Assembly: GCA_022787565.1 (NCBI GenBank)
Contig: JALFVN010000061.1
Location: 1-62,121 of the forward strand
DNA from: Clostridiales bacterium
GTDB lineage: Bacteria > Bacillota > Clostridia > Oscillospirales > Oscillospiraceae
Reading direction: 5' to 3'
Length of the DNA: 62,121 bases
Below, one piece after another: positions 16,676-24,691 of the stretch. The notes under the pieces were generated by a model that saw only the letters and a program-made list of their open reading frames with translations, was not told the DNA's origin and searched no databases. A program made the translations under genes and the position numbers. How positions within the stretch are numbered: the first letter of the stretch is position 1; each line of letters begins with the position of its first letter.

Positions 16676-18054
16676 CAGTCATGCCTCCTGAGCTTTCCCC
16701 GGGAAAGCTCTTCTATTTTCTCTTCCAGCTCCTCAGTGGACAGGGAGGCCGTGCGCCCGCCCTCATACTGGGCGTCCACCCACAGCTTCAGTTCCTGCAC
16801 CAGTTCGTCGTGCTTTCCCACCATGTTTTCAGCCTTCAGCCGGTAATTCTGGTTGATCCAGTAGGCAATGCCCGCAAGGCCGGAGTTCTTGCTGATAGCC
16901 ACTGTGGCCGGCCGGTCAAGGAGCTTTTCGGTGTTGAAAATATTGTAGATCTCCTCGTCCTTCAGCAGGCCGTCGGCGTGGATACCGGCCCGGGTCACAT
17001 TGAAATTCCGGCCCACGAAGGGGGTCATGGGCGGCAGCTTATAGCCGATCTCGTTGGTAAAATAGTCCGCGATCTCCGTGATCACCGTGGGATCCATGCC
17101 GTCCAGGGAGCCCCGGAGGGAGGCATATTCAAACACCATGGCCTCCAGCGGGATGTTCCCCGTCCGCTCGCCGATGCCAAGCAACGAGCAGTTCACGCCG
17201 CTGGCCCCGTAGAGCCAGGCGGTGGCGGCGTTGGCCACGGCCTTGTAAAAGTCGTTGTGGCCGTGCCATTCCAGATACTCGCTCTGCACATCGGAGTAGT
17301 GCTGCAGGCCGTAGATGATGCCGGGCACGCTGCGGGGCAGGGCCACTTCCGTATAGGGCACGCCGTAGCCCATGGTGTCGCAGGCCCGGATGCGCACCGG
17401 AATACCCGCCTCCTGGGACAGCTTCATCAGTTCATTGACAAAGGGCACCACAAAGCCGTAAAAGTCCGCTCTGGTGATGTCCTCCAGATGGCAGCGGGGC
17501 ATGACCCCGGCGTCAAAGGCGTCCTTCACCGTGGCAAGATAGTGCTCCATGGCCTGCCGGCGGGTCATTTTCAGCTTTTTGAAGATGTGATAGTCGCTGC
17601 AGGAGACCAGAATACCCGTCTCCCGGATGCCCAGATCCCGCACCAGCCGGAAATCCTCCTTGCTGGCCCGGATCCAGGTAGTGATCTCCGGGAAGCGGAG
17701 CCCCAGGTCCATGCATCGCTCCACTGCCTCCCGGTCCTTTTTGCTGTAGATGAAAAACTCCGTCTGGCGGATAAGGCCGTAGGGTCCGCCAAGTCTGGCC
17801 ATCAGCTTATAAAGGTCCACGATCTGGTCCGGCGTATAGGGGTTTACGGACTGCTGCCCGTCCCGGAAGGTGGTGTCCGTGATCCAGATGTCCTCGGGCA
17901 TGTTCATTGGCACCCGGCGGTGGTTGAAGGCCACCTTGGGCACCTCGTCGTAGTTATACACATCCCGGTACAGGATCGGTTCCGGCACGTCCTGGAGCGA
18001 GTATCTATAGTCGTTCTCCTCCAGCAGATTGGTCTTGGGCGAAAGCTCCAGCAT
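16675..18054 (-). CDS. (Re)-citrate synthase (homocitrate/isopropylmalate synthase-like)
   Basis: 459-residue HMGL-like TIM-barrel enzyme. Features: ITDTTFRDGQQSVNPYTP (metal/acetyl-CoA site), GGPYGLIRQTEFF, CSDYHIFKKL, RCHLEDITRADFYGFVVPF, IRACDTMGYGVP, WHGHNDFYKAVANA (metal histidines) and NVTRAGIHADGLLKDEEIYNIF. This set matches the clostridial (Re)-citrate synthase first assigned in Clostridium kluyveri, often misannotated as homocitrate synthase. Next to aconitase and isocitrate dehydrogenase it would make 2-oxoglutarate for glutamate synthesis without a normal citrate synthase. The frame extends to 18105, but ATG at 18054 has AAGGAGGC 8 bases upstream and lies downstream of the promoter, so it is the start. 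Confidence 0.85.
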   Translation of the reverse strand: MLELSPKTNLLEENDYRYSLQDVPEPILYRDVYNYDEVPKVAFNHRRVPMNMPEDIWITDTTFRDGQQSVNPYTPDQIVDLYKLMARLGGPYGLIRQTEFFIYSKKDREAVERCMDLGLRFPEITTWIRASKEDFRLVRDLGIRETGILVSCSDYHIFKKLKMTRRQAMEHYLATVKDAFDAGVMPRCHLEDITRADFYGFVVPFVNELMKLSQEAGIPVRIRACDTMGYGVPYTEVALPRSVPGIIYGLQHYSDVQSEYLEWHGHNDFYKAVANAATAWLYGASGVNCSLLGIGERTGNIPLEAMVFEYASLRGSLDGMDPTVITEIADYFTNEIGYKLPPMTPFVGRNFNVTRAGIHADGLLKDEEIYNIFNTEKLLDRPATVAISKNSGLAGIAYWINQNYRLKAENMVGKHDELVQELKLWVDAQYEGGRTASLSTEELEEKIEELSRGKLRRHD

Positions 18055-18080
18055 CCCGTATTGCCTCCTTTTTGTGCTCT

Positions 18081-18124
18081 TGTATAATTGTATACAATTA
18101 TACACATCTCATTTCATTTGTCCA
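18081..18124 (-). promoter_or_regulatory. Promoter with a perfect 24-bp palindromic operator
   Basis: Minus strand TGGACA (18124-18119), 16-base spacer, TATAAT (18102-18097). Positions 18081-18104 are a perfect palindrome (half site TGTATAATTGTA) centred between 18092 and 18093, covering the -10 box and the start region. A repressor bound there would block polymerase. The GntR/FCD protein encoded in the operon is the likely binder. Confidence 0.78.
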
Positions 18125-18189
18125 GTATTTTTTTGCAAGAAAAAAAGCAGGCGAACCCGGAAACTTGTATGCCTTATGTAGGAAATAAC

Positions 18190-18399
18190 TTGACACAGAG
18201 TGTTTTTTGCAAGATAATTCAGACACTTGGAGGGAAAATGCCGCCGATAACCGCCATGGTCAGGCCTGTCTCATCAGGTGATGAGCCTGCGCCGGCCGGC
18301 CCGTACCGGGCAAGTGGTTCGGGGCATTGAAAGAACTGTTTTCCGCCCTTGTCCCTGCATGAGGGAGATGGCAGCGGAACGAAGAAAAAGAGAGGGTTA
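18190..18399 (+). promoter_or_regulatory. Promoter and ~175-base leader of the TSUP gene
   Basis: TTGACA (18190-18195), 17-base spacer, GATAAT (18213-18218). The leader that follows is structured: TCATCAGGTGATGA is a palindrome (18269-18282) and CCGGCCGGC-rich stems follow. It also contains a 30-codon open frame, ATG at 18238 behind GGAGGG, ending TGA at 18330, which could be a leader peptide. The 11 bases TTGACACAGAG at 18190-18200 recur at the ROK gene promoter (19209-19219). I could not match the leader to a riboswitch class I know. Confidence 0.5.
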
Positions 18400-19182
18400 A
18401 TGGACATTTTATTTTTTATCATCAGCTTTTTTGCCTCCATTATCGGGGGCATCTGCGGCATCGGCGGCGGAGTGATCATCAAGCCCACGCTCGATCTGGC
18501 CGGGCTTGCCGGTGTTGCCGCCGTCAGCTTCCTTTCAAGCTGCACGGTTCTGAGCATGTCGGCCTATAACGTGGGCAAAAGTTTTGCCGAAAAGTCGGCA
18601 GTCATCGACACCCACTCCGGAACGCCCCTGGCGCTCGGCGCGGCTGTGGGCGGCATTTTCGGCAACAAGCTCTTTTCTTTTCTGAAGCTTGGTCTGGGAA
18701 ACGACGCTGTGGCCGGTATTGCGCAGGCGCTGTGTCTGCTTGTTCTCACGCTGGGAACGCTGATTTATACCATCAACAAAAAGCGTATCCGCACCCGGAG
18801 TATTGACAGTGTTTTCGCCTGTGTCTGTATCGGCATTGCACTTGGTACGCTGTCCAGCTTTCTCGGCATTGGCGGCGGGCCGTTCAATCTTGTGGTACTT
18901 CACTATTTTTTCAGCATGGATACCAAGAAATCCGTATCCAACTCCCTGTATATCATCCTGTTCAGCCAGATTGCAAATATCGCGGTCACCCTTCTCAGCC
19001 ATACCGTACCGGATTTCACTGTGCCATCCCTGGTCTTGATGATCCTGGGCGGCATCCTGGGCGGGATCATCGGCAAAGCCATCAGCCGCCGGATCAACAG
19101 CGGCACGGTAGACAAGCTTTTCATCGCTCTCCAGACGGTAATTATCTGTATCTGCGTTTATAATGCAGCAAAATACCTCTGA
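18400..19182 (+). CDS. TSUP-family membrane transporter (TauE/SafE, sulfite/organosulfur-type exporter)
   Basis: 260-residue membrane protein with about eight hydrophobic segments and the two TauE/SafE glycine-rich signatures, GGICGIGGGVIIKP near the N-terminus and SSFLGIGGGPFNLVVLHYFF in the second half. The family exports sulfite, sulfoacetate or related anions, or takes up small organic anions. ATG at 18400 with GAGAGGG upstream is preferred to the longer frame from 18349. It precedes a sulfatase operon and shares a promoter element with that operon's regulator, so disposal of sulfate or sulfite released by the sulfatases is a reasonable inference. Confidence 0.82.
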   Translation: MDILFFIISFFASIIGGICGIGGGVIIKPTLDLAGLAGVAAVSFLSSCTVLSMSAYNVGKSFAEKSAVIDTHSGTPLALGAAVGGIFGNKLFSFLKLGLGNDAVAGIAQALCLLVLTLGTLIYTINKKRIRTRSIDSVFACVCIGIALGTLSSFLGIGGGPFNLVVLHYFFSMDTKKSVSNSLYIILFSQIANIAVTLLSHTVPDFTVPSLVLMILGGILGGIIGKAISRRINSGTVDKLFIALQTVIICICVYNAAKYL

Positions 19183-19208
19183 AACCCTGCCGCCTTTCGG
19201 CAATTCAG

Positions 19209-19238
19209 TTGACACAGAGAAACTTTTCCCGTTATAAT
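19209..19238 (+). promoter_or_regulatory. Promoter of the ROK regulator gene
   Basis: TTGACA (19209-19214), 18-base spacer, TATAAT (19233-19238), 44 bases upstream of the ATG. It shares the 11-base string TTGACACAGAG with the TSUP promoter, which may mark a common operator. Confidence 0.65.
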
Positions 19239-19282
19239 GAAGTACAGCAGCCCCATACCGTATCGATCAAGGAGATGTATGC

Positions 19283-20407
19283 ATGGAAAAAATCACCTCG
19301 GAGACCATGCGCAACTTTAACCGGCGGCAGATCTATAACTATATTTTTACCAACAAGCGCACCTCCAGGCAAGCAATTGCAGACGATCTGAACCTGAGTC
19401 TGCCCACGGTCACCCAGAATCTGAAGCTGCTGGAAGAGGAGAATCTGATTGAGCGCTGCGGCTTTTTTCAGTCCACCGGCGGCAGAAAGTGCGTTGCCTA
19501 TAGCTGCGTAAGTACAGCCCGGGTGGCTATCGGCGTCCACATTACGCCCCACAGTCTTCGGCTTGTGGCGGTAGATATGTACGGAAGCATCATCAAGCGC
19601 CAGCAGCTCAGCGAGGATTACCGCCACAGTGATGAATATTACCAGCGCTTCGGCGCCTATGTCTGCACTTTTGTAAAGTCTCTTAATCTTTCTGCAAAGC
19701 GCGTTCTCGGCGTGGGCATCGCTTTGACTGCCCTGCTGTCCAGAGACAGAAAACATGTCTCCAAAAGCCTTCTGCTGGGCTCAGATGAAGCCAGCCTTGC
19801 CGATTTTCAGGCGCAGCTGCCCTATCCCTGCCAGCTGTTCCACGACAGCGAGGCTGCCGCCGATGCAGAGCTGTGGTTTTCCCCGAACATCAACGACGCG
19901 CTCTATCTGGGCATCAATTACCACCTTAACGGCATGCTGATCATGAACAGGAAAATCCACGCCGGGAAGGAATACACCGGCGGTCTTGTGGAACATCTTA
20001 CGCTTTATCCGGGAGGCCGGGATTGCTACTGCGGAAAGAAGGGCTGCTTTACGGCCTACTGTTCCGGCCATGTCCTGTTTGACGAGGCGGAGGGCGCCTG
20101 CGAAAACTTCTTTGCCGCCCTGCACAGCGGAGACAAGGAGGCAATCACCAAATGGCAGCATTTCCTGTCGGATCTCTCCATTGCGATTGGCAGCCTCAGC
20201 GCCCTTCTTGACTGCGATATCATCCTGGGCGGTACGGTTGGCGCGTATATGACGGAAGAGGACAGGCTCCTGCTTCAGCAGCTTGTACGCAGCAACTATC
20301 ATTTTGCCCCGTCTTCGGACTTCATCTGTCTCGGCTACAAGGACATAGATATATGCGCATGCGGGGCAGCCCTCGCATATGTTGAGGAATTTATCAAAAG
20401 TATATAA
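19283..20407 (+). CDS. ROK-family transcriptional regulator
   Basis: 374-residue repressor of the NagC/XylR (ROK) type. The N-terminal winged helix covers about 10-70 (YIFTNKRTSRQAIADDLNLS, LPTVTQNLKLLEEENLIE). The sugar-kinase-like domain follows, with the ROK metal-binding cysteines in GGRDCYCGKKGCFTAYCSG. Such proteins sense a sugar or sugar phosphate. It stands between the TSUP gene and the TctABC-sulfatase operon, is followed by its own terminator, and is the obvious candidate regulator of both. The ligand is unknown but should be a pathway substrate or intermediate. Confidence 0.88.
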   Translation: MEKITSETMRNFNRRQIYNYIFTNKRTSRQAIADDLNLSLPTVTQNLKLLEEENLIERCGFFQSTGGRKCVAYSCVSTARVAIGVHITPHSLRLVAVDMYGSIIKRQQLSEDYRHSDEYYQRFGAYVCTFVKSLNLSAKRVLGVGIALTALLSRDRKHVSKSLLLGSDEASLADFQAQLPYPCQLFHDSEAAADAELWFSPNINDALYLGINYHLNGMLIMNRKIHAGKEYTGGLVEHLTLYPGGRDCYCGKKGCFTAYCSGHVLFDEAEGACENFFAALHSGDKEAITKWQHFLSDLSIAIGSLSALLDCDIILGGTVGAYMTEEDRLLLQQLVRSNYHFAPSSDFICLGYKDIDICACGAALAYVEEFIKSI

Positions 20408-20418
20408 TTTATTCATCG

Positions 20419-20457
20419 GGACGAAAGAACGGAGTATCCGTTTTTTCGTCCTTTTTT
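20419..20457 (+). terminator. Terminator after the ROK gene
   Basis: Stem GGACGAAAGAACGGA (20419-20433) pairs with 20437-20451 (one G-T pair), loop GTA, followed by TTTTTT. Confidence 0.8.
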
Positions 20458-20494
20458 ACAAAATGTTTCCCAATAAAATGGTGGATAATCATAA

Positions 20495-20523
20495 TTGACA
20501 GCACCAAAAAAACATGATAGTCT
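20495..20523 (+). promoter_or_regulatory. Promoter of the TctCBA-sulfatase operon
   Basis: TTGACA (20495-20500), 17-base spacer, TAGTCT (20518-20523). The ~65-base untranslated leader that follows has three TCGAAA-like copies (20549-20582), a possible regulator site. No other promoter of this quality was seen before 31198. Confidence 0.6.
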
Positions 20524-20595
20524 TTAAATAACTTATGCAAGGAGACTTGTCGAAAGTATCCTGCATCGAAAAATTATCGAAAGGAAAATGAGAAA

Positions 20596-21663
20596 ATGAA
20601 AAAAATTACAGCAATCCTTCTTTCCCTCGTTATGCTTCTTTCTCTGTGCGCATGCGGCTCGGGAGCCGCACAGCCTGCGCCCACAGCCCAGGAACCTGCA
20701 GCTTCCGATAGCGCAGCGGCTCCGGAAGCAGGCATTTCTGAAGCTGCCCAGAAGTATCCCAGCGAGAAGGTTATCACCTGGTATACCCAGGCCGCAGGCT
20801 CAGCTTCCGACGTAATTGCCAGAATTATCGGGCCCAAGCTTGGCGAGATTCTGGGGCAGAACGTTGTATATGAGAATCTGGGCGGCGCCGGCGGCATGAA
20901 CATGCTCATGCCCGTCTATAACAATCCCGCAGACGGTTATTCCATTGCAAGCCTCACCGTTCCCGCTCTGTGCATGACGCCCTTCTCTCCGGACTGTCCT
21001 TACACCTATGAAGACTTTTCTCCCCTTTACTGCGTGCAGAAACAGCCTCAGTGCCTGACTGTCCGCGCCGATGCTCCCTATACCACCATTGAAGAGTTCA
21101 TCCAGTATATTCAGGATCATCCCGACACAGTCCGTCTCGGCTCTCCCGGCGCAAGCTCCGTGCATTATATGGCTCTTGCCGGCTGGCAGCTGGAAACCGG
21201 ACTGCCCTTCTCCGTTGTTGCCTATGATGATGCGCCCACGCTGAACGCAGCGCTTCTCGGCGGTCATATTGAAGGTCTGGCCCTCGGCTATTCCGAAATC
21301 GCCCAGTATGTAAATTCCGGTGATTTCCGCATCTTGTGCTTTACTACCCACCACGAGCAGAAGCCCGCAGGCTATGAAGATATTCCCACCTTTGCCGAAT
21401 TGGGCTACAGCGCAATGGGCGTGGCCTTCCAGGGCATCTGTATCAAGGCCGGAACAGATCCCGATGTTTATAATATTCTGACCGACGCTTTCGAGCAGGT
21501 TTTTGCCGATCCTGAGATCATCGCTCAGCTCACGGAGGCAAATATCTGGATCGAAGGCACCTTTGAGGGTCCGGAAGCGTTCACCCAGACCATTATTAAC
21601 GACTACAATTATTACGAAAAGGTCCTGAACGAGACGGGTCTTATGCAGGAGCTCTACGGCTAA
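20596..21663 (+). CDS. TctC-type substrate-binding lipoprotein of a tripartite tricarboxylate transporter
   Basis: 355-residue solute-binding protein with a lipoprotein signal ending LLSLCAC (lipidated Cys20), a low-complexity Ala/Pro linker, then a TctC/BugE-like domain: YPSEKVITWYTQAAGSASD, LGQNVVYENLGGAGGMNML, RLGSPGASSVHYMAL and GLALGYSEIAQYV. These proteins bind carboxylates and other small organic anions outside the membrane. It heads an operon with TctB, TctA and sugar-catabolic enzymes including two sulfatases, so the ligand may be a sulfated or carboxylated sugar derivative rather than citrate. AAAGGAAAATG ribosome region upstream. Confidence 0.88.
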   Translation: MKKITAILLSLVMLLSLCACGSGAAQPAPTAQEPAASDSAAAPEAGISEAAQKYPSEKVITWYTQAAGSASDVIARIIGPKLGEILGQNVVYENLGGAGGMNMLMPVYNNPADGYSIASLTVPALCMTPFSPDCPYTYEDFSPLYCVQKQPQCLTVRADAPYTTIEEFIQYIQDHPDTVRLGSPGASSVHYMALAGWQLETGLPFSVVAYDDAPTLNAALLGGHIEGLALGYSEIAQYVNSGDFRILCFTTHHEQKPAGYEDIPTFAELGYSAMGVAFQGICIKAGTDPDVYNILTDAFEQVFADPEIIAQLTEANIWIEGTFEGPEAFTQTIINDYNYYEKVLNETGLMQELYG

Positions 21664-21706
21664 CGCGCCGGCGCAGCTATTATACAGATTCAAGGGGGCA
21701 ACGCCG

Positions 21707-22162
21707 TTGAAAGAAAAGCATATAAACATCGCCATTGCAACTGTGCTGATGTGCATTGACGCGGTCTTTTTATATTCCGCATTTACCGCCAGGGAATACA
21801 AGGGAGCGATCGTAGGTCCCTTCGATTTTGCCAAGTATCTTGGCATAATGCTGGCTGTGCTGTGCGTGATCATTATCATCCAGAGTCTGTTTGCAAAGAC
21901 AAAGGAGGAAAAGATCGTGATCACCCATTTTGACCTTGTGCTGATAACCGTGTCTGCAACGGCGTTGCTTCTTATTCTCTGGAAGTCCTTTGGTCTCTTT
22001 TATCTCTGGGGCCTTCTTTATGTGTTCGGCCTGTTTATTGCCTACTGCGGCAAGAGCGAGAAACTGACTTTGAAAAAAATGCTGGGATTGGGGATTCTCT
22101 CCGTTGCGGTCATGCTGGCGATCTTCCTGCTGTTCAGGATACTGATGGGCATCAATTTATAA
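21707..22162 (+). CDS. TctB-type small membrane subunit
   Basis: 151-residue protein with four hydrophobic segments (HINIAIATVLMCIDAVFLY, LGIMLAVLCVIIIIQSLF, LVLITVSATALLLILWKS, LSVAVMLAIFLLFRILM), as in TctB subunits. Starts at a TTG behind AAGGGGG. It lies between tctC and tctA in the usual C-B-A order. TctB sequences are poorly conserved, so position counts for much of the call. Confidence 0.82.
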   Translation: MKEKHINIAIATVLMCIDAVFLYSAFTAREYKGAIVGPFDFAKYLGIMLAVLCVIIIIQSLFAKTKEEKIVITHFDLVLITVSATALLLILWKSFGLFYLWGLLYVFGLFIAYCGKSEKLTLKKMLGLGILSVAVMLAIFLLFRILMGINL

Positions 22163-22174
22163 GGAGGACTGAAA

Positions 22175-23677
22175 ATGACTGTATTCGGCTTTGATATTCT
22201 TTCGTTGTTTCAGCCTTTGAATCTGTTTCTCTGTTTTGCAGGCGTATTCATTGGTCTGCTTGTAGGTGCGATGCCGGGTCTCGGTACGACCCTTGCCATT
22301 GCGCTGGTGCTTCCCTTTACTTACAAACTCAACCCCCTGACGGCCATACTGCTCTTGCTGTGTGTCTATCAGGGTGCAGAATACGGCGGTTCCATCTCCG
22401 CCATCATTCTGGGCATTCCCGGAACCGCAGGTGCGGCGGCCACCTGCCTTGACGGCAACATACTGGCCAAGGCAGGCAGACCGTCCGAAGCGCTCCGTTA
22501 TTCGCTCACTGCATCCACCATCGGCGGCCTGTTCGGCGCTTTTGTAATGCTGTTTTTCACCAGACCGGTCGGGGTTTTTGCGCTGCGTTTCTCCGCCCCG
22601 GATTACTGTATGCTTGGTCTTCTGGCCTGTATCGCCGTTATTTCCATGAGTAAGGGCAACTATATCAAAGGTCTGGTAAGCATCATTCTGGGACTGCTGC
22701 TCAGCCTGGTGGGCACCGATGTGATCAACGGTGCAGTGCGTTTCAACTTCGGACAGCCCGAGTTGTATGACGGATTGGATACCGTGTGCCTTATCGTGGC
22801 GGTCTTTGCCATTCCCGAACTGCTCTGCGTGATCTGTGACGACCTTAACATCCGTTATGCCGTATCCTCTCAGAAGAGCAAAGCGAACATCACAATAAAA
22901 GACCACATCAAAAATCTTCCGACAATGCTGAGCGGAAGCATTATCGGCACCATCGTGGGGATCTTCCCCGGTCTCGGCGGAGGCGTGGCCGCATGGATGT
23001 CCTATATGTTCACCTCGCGGACGGCAAAAAAGCCGGAAACTTTCGGAAAAGGCAATCCAAAGGGAATTTACGCACCCGAATCGGCAAACAACGCTTCTGT
23101 CGCCGGCTCCATGATTCCCATGCTCTCCATGGGAATCCCCGGCTCCAGTGCAGCGGCTCTGATCGGCGCCGCCTTCACCATGCAGGGGATCCAGGTTGGC
23201 CCCATGCTCTTCAATACCGATTCTCAACTGCTGTATGGCATCTTTTTTGGTTTCTTCCTTTCCGTAATCCTGCTGTACCTGCTGGGACGTCTCCTGACGC
23301 CGTTTTTCTCCAGGATCCTTGTTGTCCGGAACGCTTTCCTTGTGCCGATCCTTCTCATTCTCTGCATTATCGGCGGTTTTGCAACGAAAAAGCAGTTTCT
23401 GCAGTTGTGGATCGCCTTGGCTCTTGGAGTGCTGTTCTTCTTTATGAAGCGCAGCCATTATCCTCTTGCTCCGCTGATCATCGCTTTTATTCTTGGCCCG
23501 ATTATAGAGAAAAATTTCCGCCGCGCGCTTACCCTCTCCAACGGGAGTTTCTCCATTTTTCATCAAACAGCCTGTTCCCGCGTAATTCTTGTCATTCTGC
23601 TTGCCTTTGTTCTGTATCCGTTCATCAGGACTGCGATCAGCTTCTGGCGGGAAAAGCGGAATAAAACGGGCAAATAA
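22175..23677 (+). CDS. TctA-type large membrane subunit
   Basis: 500-residue permease with about twelve hydrophobic segments. TctA signatures are GLLVGAMPGLGTTLAIALVL, YQGAEYGGSISAIILGIPGT and, in the second half, IVGIFPGLGGGVAAWMSY and MLSMGIPGSSAAALIGAAF. It forms the sodium- or proton-driven channel part of the importer with TctB and TctC. AAGGAGG site upstream. The whole C-B-A set is intact and tightly spaced. Confidence 0.92.
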   Translation: MTVFGFDILSLFQPLNLFLCFAGVFIGLLVGAMPGLGTTLAIALVLPFTYKLNPLTAILLLLCVYQGAEYGGSISAIILGIPGTAGAAATCLDGNILAKAGRPSEALRYSLTASTIGGLFGAFVMLFFTRPVGVFALRFSAPDYCMLGLLACIAVISMSKGNYIKGLVSIILGLLLSLVGTDVINGAVRFNFGQPELYDGLDTVCLIVAVFAIPELLCVICDDLNIRYAVSSQKSKANITIKDHIKNLPTMLSGSIIGTIVGIFPGLGGGVAAWMSYMFTSRTAKKPETFGKGNPKGIYAPESANNASVAGSMIPMLSMGIPGSSAAALIGAAFTMQGIQVGPMLFNTDSQLLYGIFFGFFLSVILLYLLGRLLTPFFSRILVVRNAFLVPILLILCIIGGFATKKQFLQLWIALALGVLFFFMKRSHYPLAPLIIAFILGPIIEKNFRRALTLSNGSFSIFHQTACSRVILVILLAFVLYPFIRTAISFWREKRNKTGK

Positions 23678-23713
23678 CCGTATTCTACAACTTGCAGCGA
23701 TTTGGGGGGGCAC

Positions 23714-24646
23714 ATGAAACCAGCCATTTCAACAAGAATCTATATCCAGTCTTTCGGCCGTGAGCGGTACCGGAGCAATGTTGAAGTGATTGAAAAGCTT
23801 CACGAGCTTGGCTTTGAGGTCCTGGATTTCAATTTCAACTGGGGCATTGCAGAAAATATTGATTTCATTCTGCGGAAGGACGATTGGCAGCAGCAGATCG
23901 ACCTTGTTGCAAATACCGCTCAGCGTATAGGTGTCAGTTTTTCGCAGGCCCACCTTCCTTTCATAAAGGCTTGCTGCAGGCAGTGCGATCCCTCGTTCCG
24001 CAACAGCGGGTATGAAGAATACTTCAACGAATGTATGCGCAGAGCCTATATTGCCTGTGGAATGCTTGGCGTCAAATATGTGACCGCCCACCCCATCACC
24101 TGTATTGAGTGCAATTTTGAGCGGGAAGCCACTTTTGACGCCAACCGGAAATATTATGATCCCTATGTCGAACTGGGCATCCGGAACAATGTGGGAACAG
24201 CATTTGAAAACATGATGCCCTGCCTGGATGCCTCCCTTCCGGTAAGATACTGCCAGCACTATGACGAGCTGATCGAATTGGTTGACAGCTATAATGATCC
24301 TATGGTTGCCGTATGCTGGGATACCGGGCACGCAAACGGAATGATGCTTGACCAGCCGCGGGCCATACGCGTTTTGGGAAAACGCATTAAAAATCTGCAT
24401 ATCAACGATAACCATCGCTGCAGCCGGGATGAACACCTGCTTCCCTTCATGGGCAGTATCGACTGGTACAGCCTTATGGCCGCGCTGGCAGAGGCAGGCT
24501 ACAGCGGTGACATGACGCTCGAGTCTCATGTGGGCGACGACGCTGTCGGAAGTCTGCAGGAGGATATGATAAGGCTTTCCCGGAAGAGCGCAGAGTTCCT
24601 TATTGATATTTTCCGGGAAGCAAAAGGCCGGAAGTCTGTGAACTAA
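23714..24646 (+). CDS. Sugar phosphate isomerase/epimerase, xylose-isomerase-like TIM barrel
   Basis: 310-residue AP-endonuclease-2/xylose-isomerase-like barrel. Likely metal ligands are the Glu in NVGTAFENM, Asp and His in CWDTGHANGMM, His in LHINDN and Glu in MTLESHVGD. Proteins of this fold isomerise or epimerise ketoses, inositols or hydroxypyruvate. The ATG at 23714 sits behind a run of eight G. In this operon it probably reshapes the desulfated sugar or polyol before or after phosphorylation. The reaction cannot be named from sequence. Confidence 0.83.
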   Translation: MKPAISTRIYIQSFGRERYRSNVEVIEKLHELGFEVLDFNFNWGIAENIDFILRKDDWQQQIDLVANTAQRIGVSFSQAHLPFIKACCRQCDPSFRNSGYEEYFNECMRRAYIACGMLGVKYVTAHPITCIECNFEREATFDANRKYYDPYVELGIRNNVGTAFENMMPCLDASLPVRYCQHYDELIELVDSYNDPMVAVCWDTGHANGMMLDQPRAIRVLGKRIKNLHINDNHRCSRDEHLLPFMGSIDWYSLMAALAEAGYSGDMTLESHVGDDAVGSLQEDMIRLSRKSAEFLIDIFREAKGRKSVN

Positions 24647-24691
24647 GCAGCAGACATTCCGAAACATACAGGTTATTTAACGGAGAAAACA

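Noticed and set aside
16681-18087. 468-codon plus-strand open frame opposite (Re)-citrate synthase
   Set aside because: Antisense shadow ending near the operator; the minus-strand gene is certain.
20596-23677. Citrate importer feeding the (Re)-citrate synthase operon
   Set aside because: The TctCBA genes are cotranscribed with sulfatases and sugar enzymes and lie behind a ROK regulator, not the GntR operon; specificity for citrate is possible but not favoured.
22157-23713. 518-codon minus-strand open frame opposite tctA
   Set aside because: Charged, His/Gln-rich shadow of a membrane protein gene; no ribosome site.
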